64,000 nucleotides of DNA from Apium graveolens (taxonomy: Eukaryota > Streptophyta > Magnoliopsida > Apiales > Apiaceae): assembly GCF_009905375.1 (NCBI RefSeq), contig NC_133657.1, positions 49,258,741-49,322,740 of the forward strand, read 5' to 3'. A program made the position numbers and the translations under genes. How positions within the stretch are numbered: position 1 is the stretch's first letter; each line of letters begins with the position of its first letter. This document shows positions 46,515 through 58,370 of the stretch, one piece after another. Below the pieces are notes generated by a model, which saw only the letters and a program-made list of their open reading frames with translations, had not been told where the DNA came from and did no database searches.

Positions 46515-48212
46515 ATTATTCATAATTAAGCCAAATAATGATTTAAAAATCATTCCGAGACTTTAAAAATGATATAAAGGCATTTAAAATTCAATTATTA
46601 TTATTAATTGAATTATTCTCAATTTATTCATAATAAATTGACCATTCGTCCGTTTAATACAAAACGAACGCGTCTAGACTCGAAAAAATATTCCGCTTCC
46701 AATAAAAATATTTTCAAGACTTAAAATATTTTTGTATAGAAAGTTCGCTTGTGTTACGAGTCGCTCTGAGTCAACTATTGACCGATAAATCATATTTTTG
46801 ACCTGATTCCGGTTTTAAAAACACCAAATCCTATCTTTTGACGATATAACTTATGTGTTACATGAGTTATGTGTTTATGTGTTATATGAACAACATGATT
46901 GAGTGCTATGTGATCTGCATGCTACCTGTTTACAGTTTTCAATGCCATGATTAAATATAAACGATGGGGTAGATATCGAGACGTATTGTTACGTCGATTG
47001 AGTTTTGGTGTGTTAATTAAAATAGTATCTTTTATGATAGATACACATAGTTCGGGGCAGTTAAGGCCAGACGGTGATAGTAAAAGTAAATTCTGGTTGA
47101 CGGTAATAGTAAAAGTAAATTCTGGTTATGTGTGGTAATGAGACGAGTGGATAGAGAATAGAGGTGAACATAGAATGATGATTGAAAGTTAGAAAGCGGA
47201 TCAACTGAGGCAAGTAATTCTTCTCTATTCTAAATTCAGAATAGTTAAATATTTCATATTTTGCTGCAATAAATCTTGATTATGCAAGTATCCCTTCTTC
47301 TTGTTATTTTATAATGATTTATGATATCATGAGCAAATGCTTGTTGTTCTGGGTTATTTTTCGAACCCTGAATTATGATGTTTTAATAAAAATGGTTTAG
47401 CATCAAAATACTCTACGGACTGGATGGTTACGATAAGGGTCAGGGATGGATTGGACCCTAAGGGCCGAGGATGGGCCGGACCCTTTGTTTATTGAGTCCA
47501 GTATGGGCCTGGGTACCCAATATGATGTGGGTCTATGCGGATGGGCATAGGTCCGTACTGTACCAGACTAATCATCATGTTATAGTACTATGTTGATTCT
47601 AGTGTCTAGTCTAATTTATTGTTGATCGCCATTAAAAATATTCCTTCCTTAAAAGTTTTATGATTACAAAACCGAACAAAGAATTGATTCAGAAGATGAA
47701 TCAGTGAACTGTTTGTTGATTTTGATTTATGATTGAGGGCTAATAAAGGCCAAAATTTTATTCACTCAACAGTTGAAATAAATAAAGATGTTTATAAAAT
47801 CATTTAAAGATTATTTTCAGGAGTTTCTTTTGATAAAGATACCTGGAAACCAATTATGATACTTGCTGGGCATTTTTGGGTTACTATTGCTTTGTGAATT
47901 CTTATTTCTTTCGGTATCATATGAGGAAAAAAATGAATAGTTCATAATAGTCAGCGAGAAGAGGAGAGATCCCGGCTGCAGGAAGTTGGAGACGTCGGAG
48001 TGATTAAGACGAGGAAGATGGTAAAGAGGTAATAATATTTGAGTAATTGTTATACAATTTAAATGTTTAGATTCTTGTTTCATACAATAACTTGTAAATG
48101 ATCCAGAAGTAAGGGGTCATCTGTATATTTATTTTAATATACATGTTTATATTATTTAAAGTTGTTTGGTAACACCCAAATCCTGACCTCAGATCTGGGG
48201 GATGTTATAAGT

Positions 48213-48224
48213 TTGTATCAGAGC
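48213..48224 (+). other. Element D primer binding site (mutated)
   Basis: TTGTATCAGAGC, one change from the iMet complement, lies three bases after the LTR. Confidence 0.8.
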
Positions 48225-49062
48225 TACATGTTATTGGTCCCTCAAATAAGAATAGGTAGAAATTAAGATAAGATTGGCAGGTCATATAAGATAGGGAAGA
48301 CCTTAAGTAAACTCATATTGAGTTTGAGTTAAGATTTTCGGATATGATATTGATTATTAAGATGAGATGTGGTTAAGATAGGCATGAGGTGAATATATTA
48401 ACCCTATAGATATATGGAGTACCCAGATCCTATAATTATGAGGAGTCGACGGCTCGACGGATATTGGGTAAACTACCCTAAGTTTAAAATGGATGTGAGA
48501 TTGATTCTTTCAAGAATTGGTAAAAGAAGAGATAAATGAGTTTTAGTATGATCCAGTCTAGGATTGTGTGGCGGAACATAGCTATCAGCCTTTAGCTAAG
48601 TGAATCAAGCAGAGAGTTAGAGTTGCCAGTTTTAGAGGCACTCTTAATGGTTGACCCTATATATTATTGTGATATCTTTCTTGCTATTTACAGCCGTTTC
48701 TTGGGCACTGCGCAAGGAATGACACATCTACCGTACTAGTTATACTTAAAGTTAATAAGAAGATACGACCTTAACTTCGGACAGAACGTCAAATTATGTC
48801 GATTGGTTGTAACTGTGATAGCAAAAAATGATGATGAGAGTATCAAGGATAGTATCGGGTGTCAGTATTGGAGTTAAAGCTGCGAATAAGATAATATGGA
48901 ACGGTAAATGAGTTTTTGTCAACTAATGAAGGCGAAAAGGACCCAATAAGAGGTGAAAGATATACTGGAGTGGATGGACCCTGATGTGGTTGTTTCTTTA
49001 ATTAGATACCTTATTGATAGATTATTAGAATAACAACCAACTCATATAGTAATGACGACCAG
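48225..49062 (+). other. Element D leader and lost gag start
   Basis: No ORF over 60 codons. A segment at about 48885-49020 (GAATAAGATAATATGGAACG, GGACCCAATAAGA) matches the element H leader at 58400-58510 in opposite orientation. Confidence 0.6.
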
Positions 49063-49854
49063 GTGTGTGATTTTCAAAATTTTAAAAAAGTTTTCAAAAA
49101 AGATTCTCTTAACAAAATGTCTAAAAGATCTTTAAACAAAGTAAGTTTTAAAGTTTGTTTGTCAAATTACTACTTGAATTTCTTGTTAGTTATAAGTATT
49201 AGATTACTTGGAAGAATACTTTACCTAGACTCAGTATTGTTAGTTCAAAGGGGCAAGTGGACCGCTATTACGGAGAAATATAAATTTTTCCCGATAAAGA
49301 AGAGTGCAAATCTTGTTTAATAGTATCAATAATAGAATCAACGTGCGGAGATATCATTTATCCAATTCATAAAACTATTAAAGTTTAAAGGATTTGTGAT
49401 TCAAAAGAAGCCAAAGGATAATTGAAGAAAATGGAGGGATCTTCCACATGATTGAAGAAGAATATTAATACTACCAAAGGAATTGATATGTTGCATGAAC
49501 GATGGTTATATTATGCGGCATAAACGAAACCAAAAGTTATGATTGTAAATCCCGTAAGAACGCGATTATGATCGAATTATTAAACTATCGAACGTGGAGG
49601 CACGACACTATAAAATACAAGACTTAATAAGTAGGAATTTATTATAGCTAATCAATTTATGAAGGGATTTTCAGAGGACTTTATGAAGTTATTATCTGAC
49701 TTGGATTTGGAATTTGTTACTCGAACAAGCCTGAATGTATACATAAGTGAAATGTGGATGGTGAAAGGAATATGTCCTAAGTCCAATCATGTATTAGGAT
49801 TTAGGAATAACTTTTATGTAATTTGTTTTGATTTCATTGATATTAATAAAGACT
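49063..49854 (+). pseudogene. Element D gag/protease remnant
   Basis: Frames at 49063-49320 and 49659-49850 are open but eroded. The second (LDLEFVTRTSLNVYISEMW, then CPKSNHVLGF and FDFIDIN) resembles the part of a Gypsy protease between the active site and the usual GMDWL motif. The similarity stops near 49850, where element C begins. The assignment is tentative and rests on order: RT of the same element resumes past 53730. Confidence 0.5.
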
Positions 49855-51432
49855 TGTTTTGTTTTTATTACGGGCTTTATCTATTTAAGTGTTTAAATAA
49901 GATATACCATAGTTTAGAGTAAAGCTTTTTTTGGATTATGATGAGATCATAATAGTGAGACCTAAAAAGATGATAACTCTAAACTTAAATAGTTCCTGGT
50001 CATAGGATTACTAACTGGTAATTAATAATCCGCAAAGATCGGTACATACTATGCTTGCTTCATTATGAAGGATGTCTGTTCTCATAGACATTTGTGTAAT
50101 GACACTATAGCTAGTATGTAGGTGCTTATTATAGAATAAGTTCACTGAACATGACTCGCACAGCTGAACAACTGATGGAGTTCACTCACGTGTCAGCAGT
50201 TGTTCACATAGTGATAGTTGTACAAGTATTCTTAGACTTGAGGTCATCATAGTCATCTTGTGTACACTGAACTATGCTTTGGTTTATTTCTTAGTCTCCA
50301 GGGACAATTATTAGGGCTCTACTGGGTATAGGAATTTGTACACGAAGATAGTGTATGATCAATAAAGGATCTACCCCTTCCAGTGAAGGAAGCGAATGTT
50401 CAAGGCTGATCCACTTATGCTAGTTCAGGAATCTCTGGCCAGAGTGATTGAAATTAGAAAGGAGTTTCTAATTTGCATAGAACTACGCATAGTAAATGGT
50501 AAGGAAGTGATTGAATTAGATAGGCTTGACACGAGATCCATGCCTTATATTTAATCGGGACATTGTAGGGTAGAAGGAGTTTATTGTACGGTAACTATTC
50601 ACTGAATAGGTTCTTGGTATTCTAAGCAGTAAATTCATATTATCCGGATAGACGCGATATGCTGAGAAGTATCCCTCATGATGTAGATAAATGTGATTAA
50701 TTAATTAATCATATTTAATAAATTAGAGAATTTATATAAATAATGATAAAATAGTTTTATTATTATTTATTTCTACTACCGGCTTAATATTGAACCTACA
50801 GGATCACACCATAAAAAGAGAATGATTTAATGGTAGAGGAATTAATTAATAATGGCTAATAATTATTTATTTGTGAAATAAATAATTAATTGGCAAATTT
50901 AATAATTGATTAAATGAGATTTAATTGATTATAAATTAATTAAGAAAAGTTCTTAATATTATTAATTAAGAATTTAATTTTTGGAAATTAAATCAAGAGA
51001 GAGAATTATTTCTAAAGTGTTTAGAAAAAGGATTAGTAATTAAAAGGTATTTTAATTATTAATGAGAATAATAAATGGGATAATAATAATAATATTTATG
51101 GGAAAATTTCAGCTGAAAATTTTGCCTATAAATACACTATTATAGACCCTAATTTTATTCTAACCCCATCGAACCCGAAAACCCAAAAAGTTTGGAAAAC
51201 CCAATTCTCTCCACCTCCTTCCTCCTCCTTAACATCGTTTTCTTAGTGGATACCGGTGGAGTGCTTCACACTTGAGGAGCAACTGCTAAGGATCTCTGAT
51301 CGTTGTCTCCGAATTATTTTAAAAGGTTAGATTCGATCCCTCGAATTTTTATTCATGATCTGTATGCTTTTATTTGGATTTTGTATGTGTAAAAGTGTTT
51401 TGCCATGCCCCCGCTGCGTTAAAAATCCAACA
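49855..51432 (+). repeat. Element C 5' LTR
   Basis: The right end (AAAAATCCAACA) is fixed by the PBS that follows. The left end is estimated from where the Gypsy similarity stops. CTATAAATACAC near 51125 is a good TATA box. Confidence 0.75.
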
Positions 51433-51433
51433 A

Positions 51434-51445
51434 TGGTATCAGAGC
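51434..51445 (+). other. Element C primer binding site
   Basis: TGGTATCAGAGC, an exact iMet complement one base after the LTR. Confidence 0.96.
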
Positions 51446-51870
51446 CAGGTTGTATGCATATAGATCTGTGGTAAAAATTTCAGAATTTTATGTGCTTGTA
51501 TGAATTAATTATGATTTTTACAAGTAATATCATGGATTAATTTTGTCTGATGAGAAATCGTTTCTCAGAATAATTTTGAATGTTGATCTGGGTTCTACAA
51601 GTGTTGTAGATCGTCTGGGTATTTTTTTCATAATTTTATGATGTATAGATTTTTTATTATGAATTTTTGAAGTTCTTATAATTAAATTCGTAATTAAATA
51701 ATCATATATATATATATAAATATGAATTGTAAGTATATTTGTTTGTACTGCTGCTTGTCTGTTACTCTGCTGTGTTGGGACTGCTGTACTGTTGCTGAAG
51801 AAAGAGACAGAGACAGCAGCACGGAGTTCGAGAGAGCAAAAGGCGGCTGCTGCAGAAAAAAAAATAGGGG

Positions 51871-52009
51871 TGTAACGCATTCCGGGAATGCGTTACACAC
51901 CTGTGGCGCATTCACGGAATGCGTTACACCCTTTAATGGCTTAAAAGGGGTGTAACGCATCACCGGAATGCGTTACAGGGCTTGTAACGCGTTCCTGTAA
52001 TGCGTTATA
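51871..52009 (+). repeat. Four 27-bp near-palindromes in the element C leader
   Basis: Units at 51871-51897, 51902-51928, 51951-51977 and 51983-52009, all exactly 27 bp. The first has perfect 13-base arms (TGTAACGCATTCC) around one G. The others keep the outer TGTAACGC/GCGTTACA arms with changes. They are GC-rich against an AT-rich background and lie about 430 bases after the PBS. Confidence 0.9.
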
Positions 52010-52760
52010 GCCCGTCTGTTGATTTTAAAATTGATTTTCTGGGAGTTTCGTAACTCCGTTTTGGGCGTGCAATATACCGTTGGATTCGTTTTTCCGAGAC
52101 GGATCTAATGGAGTGATCAATTTTAGTTTATATAAAAGTTTTGAACTGTTTATATTTCCATGAAGTGTTTTAAAGATGTTTTTGACTGTTTTAATTGCTT
52201 TTAAATGCTTCATGTGATACATAGAGATGTATAATGCTTAGACTAATGTGCTGGATGATTTAACATGCCTACCTTGATGTTTATTCATGTTGATATATGT
52301 GATATATGCTTAGTTTATCATGCGATGATAGATTTAGGTGAACTTAAATAAACATAAGGCGTTTGTTAGACAACCTAGTATAGTGAAATTGTTTCATAAC
52401 CTTAAGAATAATATTATGAATACAATCATGAGATTCTTGTATTTGTGAAACACGTAATTGAATATGAATTTTCGATATGAGAGAAAGGATGATTCTGTCA
52501 ACAACAGATTTCTATCTGTAAGAAAGGGTTATTAAGTGACGCCTCTTGACAATGCTCCACCCGATCTGGGAATCATCTGATTATTGATTATTGATTTGAA
52601 ATATTTAATTTAAAAGGAAGAATTTCTTTATAAAATGATTATGATTGTAACGTAATATAATCCCTCTAAAATTAAATAATATCAAGTAGTAATTGGCCAA
52701 TGACACAACGGGCTTGTGTCGGTCATAGCCTTCCAACATGATAGAAAAGTAGTTCTTATT

Positions 52761-53086
52761 TTTGAATCATTGTAGGTTCGTGCTACAGCCGAGGGCTTTG
52801 ATTTCGAAATAAGAAATACTTGTCTATTACATAGAGATGTGTACATTGAATAAGAATCTAAAGGTCGGTACGTGCTACAGCCGTGGGCCTTTGGGGACTG
52901 ATTCAACTGTACAGAATATTGGGTTAGACTTGACTTAGAATATTGAGTTTGTCGTGCTACAGCCGAGACTCAATTATTCAAGAGGCTAAAGTTTGATTAG
53001 GGAATAACATGAGATGTAATTGACAAGAGTTGTCTGCCTATTGAGCATTACATGGCGGTTCGTGCTACAGCCGGGGTCGTGTAATG
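52761..53086 (+). promoter_or_regulatory. Four stem-loops with conserved CGTGCTACAGCCG loop, element C leader
   Basis: Loop cores begin at 52779, 52871, 52953 and 53061. Enclosing stems differ: TTTGAATCA/TGATTTCGAA (one bulge, one G-U), AAAGGTC/GGCCTTT (one G-U), GAATATTGAGT/ACTCAATTATTC (one bulge) and CATTACA/TGTAATG. An inner GGTT/AGCC pairing is present in copies 1 and 4 and partly in 2. Conserved loops on changing but paired stems are a mark of selection on RNA structure. They lie 190-520 bases before the gag ATG. Confidence 0.7.
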
Positions 53087-53276
53087 GAATGTAGGATCCC
53101 CATTTCCACTAGCATTATGAATGCTTAATTTTTCACGTAGGGGGTTGAATAAATTAGATAAACTAGTGGGAGCCACTTATGAATAAAGACCCGATTCATA
53201 TAGTGTTTTAAAATGAAGTCGAATATTTGCTAAGTGTTGTTATGTGTTTATCATTTACAGATTTACAATATATATT

Positions 53277-53720
53277 ATGTCTTCTGCACTATCACTCAGG
53301 AGCATACTAGATGCTTACAAATTGACTGGTCCTAATTATGCTGACTGGCTTCGAAACTTGAGAATTGTTCTCAGGATTGAGAAGCTGGAATACGTGATTG
53401 ACTCACCTAAGCCTACTGAACCTGCTAGCGATGCACATAATGATGAACATGTTGTGTATCGTAAGTGGATAGATGATGCAAATGTTGCTCAATGCATCAT
53501 GCTAGCTTCCATGAACATTGAGCTACAGAAGCAACATGAGCATATGGATGCTCACACTATCCTCATGCATCTACAAGAGTTGTATGATGTGGCAGGGAGG
53601 ACAGCTCGATATGAGATATCGAAGGAGCTGTTCGGGTGTAGGATGTCTGAGGGATCATCTGTGAATGACCATGTACTTAAGATGATCAATTTGATTGAAC
53701 GTCTTGGACAATGTAATTCG
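53277..53720 (+). pseudogene. Element C gag, N-terminal part
   Basis: The ATG at 53277 gives MSSALSLRSILDAYKLTGPN, then YADWLRNLRIVLRIEKLEYV, YRKWIDDANVAQCIMLASM, ELFGCRMSEGSSVNDHVLK and MINLIERLGQ. This is the Copia gag domain, with KLTGPNY shared with element B. An upstream in-frame ATG at 53244 is less likely because B's gag starts at the equivalent point. Sequence similarity ends near 53720 in mid-domain. Confidence 0.88.
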
Positions 53721-53729
53721 ATTACATTG

Positions 53730-56105
53730 TTAAGCAGGCGAAGCATACCTCAATCATTTGGCAGATGCCTGTCATGAAGGTTCGAGAATCAAATAAATTT
53801 GGATCACGAATAAATTTCAAATGTGTTCTTCGAGAAATTATTATGCTTTCCCGCTCCAGCCACTGAGTTATGGCAAATCTGACACTAGAAACTGAGTTAG
53901 CGACGAAGGTTCCATATTGAAAAACATAAGTAGAGATGAAGAAAATAGTAATCCAACTGTGAAATCTTTTAAGAAGTAACACTTTAAAACCATTGAATTT
54001 TTGCAAGATTAGGAAATGTTGGTTGAGACCATGTGTTGGTTATCAGAAGTTAAATAAGTTAACTAATGAGATTAAGTGTATATTGTCAAGGATAGAAGAT
54101 TTGTTTAGTCGGTTGAAAGATGCAGTATAGTTTCTTAAAAGTATCTACATACAAGTATTAACAGTGGAAAATAGGACTAAAAGATATGCTTAAAATAGAT
54201 TTATGAACAGAAATAAGTAATATGAATTATTAATTAGAGTGCTTCGATTAAAACATGAACTAGAAGGATTCTAGAATAATTGAATAAAGTTTTGAGAAAT
54301 AGAAGAATAAATTTTGTAATGATATTCACTGATATTATTTTGTTATATTTCGGAGGAATTGAAGAAAGGTATGGTTATGTTAATTAATTGTTTTTCATGA
54401 TTTCAAGTTAGGTTAAATGTGTCTTTTGTGTCAGTTAGTAGTATATGTGGCTATCAGTATGTTATATGTTGCAGTATTGTGAAATAAGGAATTTGGGTGG
54501 TAGCGGTTGTTGATATGTTTGTTGGTGAATTGGTTGTTTACTGGTGTCGGCTTGAGTCCGATTGGAAGTCAATAATACAGGGGAGATGCTGCCTAAATTT
54601 TTTCTAAAAATCCTATACTTTTAAACAAAAGTGCACTTCCATGTGTTATTGGTATACACGTTTAATACTCTCAGTAATTGTGATTCAGATCTAGAAAAAA
54701 AGGTTGTTATAGCAAAATCGACTTCATATAATGGTATTTGATTTTATTTAGCTAGTCATTACTTGATTCAATTGATCAATTAAAGAGAGTTAATAGATTA
54801 ATTTTATCGACTGATGGTCAATTAGATGGATAACGATTCCAATTAGATTAAGATCATTTTTGATGCAATTTTCAGATCTGAAATCAAAGCGATTAGAGAT
54901 TTAGAGAGGGGGGGGATATCAGTGAGATTCAGAAATCTAATGAAATAGAGTGGTACTACCATGAGTTTGTTCGAAACTTTGTCAAAATAGGTATGCCCTT
55001 TTGCAATAGACAAGAGAAGTGAAAAGTTATTCGTACATGCAAGTGAGAAGAATGTTTTCAAGAACTAGAGGTTCAATATAAGAGCCAGGAGAAGGAAGGA
55101 TAAAATAAAAAGAAAAGAAAAAAGAAAGAAGAAACTGGTAACTCCACCAATGTGGATGTTGTTAGACGATCAAGGGAGTTTTATCATCTATAATGATATT
55201 TTACCTGAAGAATTTAGTTGTATCTCTATACAGAGCGATAAAGTAATTGTAGATGCTCCGAAATATCAAAAGACTCACGAATTAAAGTAGTCAATATATG
55301 ATAAAAGCTGGAAGTGATAGTATGTGAGTTGAAGATATGGAAGTATAAAGTATATAATATATACAGACCCTAATAAATTGAAATATATCTTTATTCTAGT
55401 GAAGTCAAATATGAGACAGAGGATAGTTGTAATTGGTAGAGATGATAGTGGCACAATTAACAGTTATTTGAGCAAGAGTAATGAGATGGCTGACAACCTC
55501 AACGAAAGGGAAAGTTTGATTCTGTTAATTTATTAGCAGGGATAGTAAAAGAGTTCGAATAGTTAGGAATTGGAAGCTTTCATTACAGAGTTAGCCACAT
55601 AAATGATTTCTTTAATGATGAATCAATCGGTATTATTGGGAAGTAAGATTCACATATGTTCAGAAGAAATAATGAGCCAGGAGAATGACAAACTTAACTC
55701 AAAAAGGAAGTGGAATAAAAAAGGATGATAAAGAAATTTTATAAGTTGCCCAGGATGTAAGTAAATTATGGACATCATGTGTGCCAGAGCTAAAATGAAG
55801 AATGTAATGAAACTTCTATAACTTGAAATAGGGATATTATTATGAGAATATGATTAAATACTGAGAGTTAAATGAAGATATTGATTGACTTGGTATAAGA
55901 ATGGAGATGATAGAACATGTAAGTAAATATTATATCTACTAAGAATTAAGGCTAGCATCAAAGGTTGAACATATTATTGTAACTGTTTCGAAAATGAATA
56001 TAGCTCATTAATGGGAGATATAGTAGAATCACTTGAGAACTAAAGCCGAAGGAAGCATTATTTGAATTATAATTGATAGGTTAACTAAACCTATCTTCAA
56101 ATTCC
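53730..56105 (+). pseudogene. Element D pol remnant (RT, RNase H, integrase)
   Basis: Heavily eroded Gypsy pol, recognisable in order. At about 53860-53910 is the protease-RT linker. At 54035-54130 is RT (VGYQKLNKLTNEI, then SRIEDLFSRLKDAV). At 54315-54350 is a trace of the catalytic region (IFTDIILLYF for [10 protein letters not shown]). At 55140-55290 is an RNase H start (YNDILPEEL, QKTHELK). At 55365-55420 is YTDPNKLKYIF and NMRQR. At 56060-56100 is the integrase core (IDRLTKPIFKF). A stop or frameshift occurs every few dozen codons. It ends against the SIRE fragment near 56105 without a 3' LTR. Confidence 0.82.
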
Positions 56106-57394
56106 TATTTCCAATATAGATACTCAAGTATTACAAAGTACTTGCATCAGTAGCTAACCCATTTAAGCAATTAAAAGATATTCCACTAACTCACTAATTA
56201 ATTAAAAATACTGTTAAATAATTTATTTCGAATAAATTCAAAATAATCAATGAAGTATAACAGTCAATCATGGTTTGACTATTATCAGTATTTTAATTTC
56301 TACTATCATGACTTATCAGTCAAAACTAGGTTGACCAATATCAGAATTTATCAACTATTGACATAAACTATTAGTCAAAGCAAGTTTAACTAAAAATAGA
56401 GCTTGCAAGCATAATCAGTAGTTCAACATGCACTTTTCACATTAGATCATTTAGCATAATTTTCATGTTATCATGACATCAATATTTAGCATAATAATCA
56501 GTATCTACCAAGTACTGATACATAATAAGATACCATGCTTCAATAATATTATCAGACTTAATTATCAGAGTTTGAGAATTGTCCTGAAATCATTCCCAAT
56601 TCATTCACCAACATTTTGAATGTAGCTTCACATAGAGGCTTGGTGAATATATCTGCTACTTGTTGATCTGTTGGAGCAAAGACCAATTTAACTGTACCAG
56701 CTTCAACATGTTCCCTTATGAAATGGTACCTGATGTTGATGTGTTTAGTCATTGAATGCTACACTGGATTTCCTGTCATTGCAGTAGCATTTTGATTATC
56801 ACAATATATAGGAATATAAGAATAGTCTAACCCATAATCCGGCAGCTGATTCTTCATCCATAAAATTTGAACACAACAGCTTCCTGCAACAATATATTCA
56901 GCTTCTGCAGTTGATGTGGAAATTGACTTTTGTTTCTTGCTATACCAAGAAAACAATCTGCCACCAAGAAATTGGCAGCTTCCAGAAGTGCTTTTCCTGT
57001 TTATTTTGCATCCTGCAAAATCAACATCTGAATATCCAATTAGCTTAAAGTCCGAATCTCTAGGATACCATAGTCCCAAATTCATGATGCCTTTGAGATA
57101 CTTAAAAATTCTTTTCACAGCTAATAGATGAGGTTCTCTAGGGTCATCTTGGAACCTTGCACAGAGACAGGTAGCATACATGATATCAGGTCTACTAGAA
57201 ATCAGATATAGGACTGAGCCAATCATACCTCTGTAGTTAGTTATATCTACTGAAGAACTATTATTTAAATCTAACTTGGTTGTAATGACCATGGGAGTTG
57301 ATGCGGTTGAGCAGTCTTGCATTCCAAATCTTTTGAGTAAATTCCTGGTGTATTTGGATTGATTTATGAAGATTCCTTCATGTTGGTGAGACTG
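56106..57394 (-). pseudogene. SIRE-type Copia RT end and RNase H
   Basis: On the minus strand, 57394-56759 reads SKYTRNLLKRFGMQDCSTAS, NYRGMIGSVLYLISSRPDIM, YSDVDFAGCKINRKSTSG and AAGSCCVQILWM (numbering uncertain because the frame is joined to foreign sequence at its start), then 56752-56558 TKHINIRYHFIREHV and FTKPLCEATFKMLVNELGM. One stop or shift separates the two parts. The AT-rich 56106-56557 is the region after pol. The upper end is cut by LTR I at 57395. Confidence 0.88.
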
Positions 57395-58035
57395 TGTAGC
57401 TGTATGAACATTTACGTGATAACTTAACACGAGAACAACACTAGAACATGACAGGTTAATAATACTACGTCTACACAAGAAATCAGAAGAAATGAAGACA
57501 AGGCAAATACAAAGAATCAAAAGATTAGAAGAAAGCTTGAAGTCTGTTTACAGGTCACTGAAAGAAGCTCATTAATATGTTCATGCCTCGGTAAAGAATA
57601 AAGGTTAAAGACTTTCAAGGTTTCAGAAATGATGAAGATTCAGTGTATGAGTGTCACAAGAAGATTTCAGTGTATTAGCATTAATTGAAGATAGACAGTG
57701 TATGAAGCATAGGAATCTGAAGAATTAAAGATATGGTATAGAAAGAGGTTAAATAAGACAACTGTAGTCTTGAAGTTATACTCACTGACAGGAGTTCATT
57801 TATATGTTCAAGATTGGTGAAGAATAGTGAATGAAGTATTCAATATTATAGTAGCAATGAAGACATTGTCTAAAGTACCAAAAAGGATTCCAGTCAAAGT
57901 ACATTTGTTTATTGACAATCAGTGTCTTTAGTGATAAAGTTGTTGCAAGCTTAACAATGTAATCAAGGCCATAATACGAAGACCTGAATCGGGGTTAGTC
58001 ATCTGTGAACCAGACAAGTTGCACCAGGCGTCAAC
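57395..58035 (+). repeat. LTR I, left part (probable)
   Basis: Foreign sequence starting TGTAGCTGTATGAAC interrupts the RT frame. It is interrupted by element H with target duplication TCAAC and resumes at 62694. The end GTTACA at 63948 would give an LTR of about 1.9 kb with TGTA...TACA termini. No iMet PBS follows in the visible sequence, so the call is inference. Confidence 0.4.
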
Positions 58036-58370
58036 TATGGCGCCCTCCAAACCCAGGTCAGAAGTTTGGGGTCCACAACACATACACAATATATAACCCT
58101 GTATATGAATATTCTTTCCAATGACCCTGCTTTACATAACCACGGATCACAACAGGTTAAAGTATGAAAATAAGCCACAACCTTAACTTTTATTACAATG
58201 TACCAAATCCCAACTAATTCAATTTACAACTAATAGGGAAATTATTCTTACAATCTTACTAACTCAATTACCATAAAAAACTCCTACTACCTCGATCCAA
58301 CTCAATCTGGAATCCTAGCTCGCACTCTGAACTGAGGAACCTCGCTATCAACCATGTCCTTCTTACCTAT
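58036..58370 (-). repeat. Element H 3' LTR, truncated
   Basis: It repeats 59398-59732 with few changes (GGCGCCCTCCAAACCC start on the plus strand), then diverges at the deletion joint near 58370. Confidence 0.92.

Larger units (their letters stand above)
44338..48209 (+). repeat. Gypsy element D 5' LTR
   Basis: TGTAACAACCGGGAATTTACG... to ...GGGGGATGTTATA, 3872 bp. The final CA is changed to TA. A mutated iMet PBS follows. The LTR carries a minus-strand SINE (44478-44711) and a MITE (46241-46514). Its leader shares clear similarity with element H, so D and H are one family. A possible left target site is ATTAG (44333-44337); the right partner is lost. Confidence 0.8.
49855..53720 (+). mobile_element. 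Copia element C, 3'-truncated
   Basis: A 5' LTR of about 1.58 kb, iMet PBS, 1.8 kb structured leader and the first 148 or so codons of gag, then abrupt return to Gypsy D sequence. Gag and leader layout are those of element B's lineage. The rest of gag, pol and 3' LTR are missing, so no target duplication can be checked. The left border is approximate. Confidence 0.8.
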
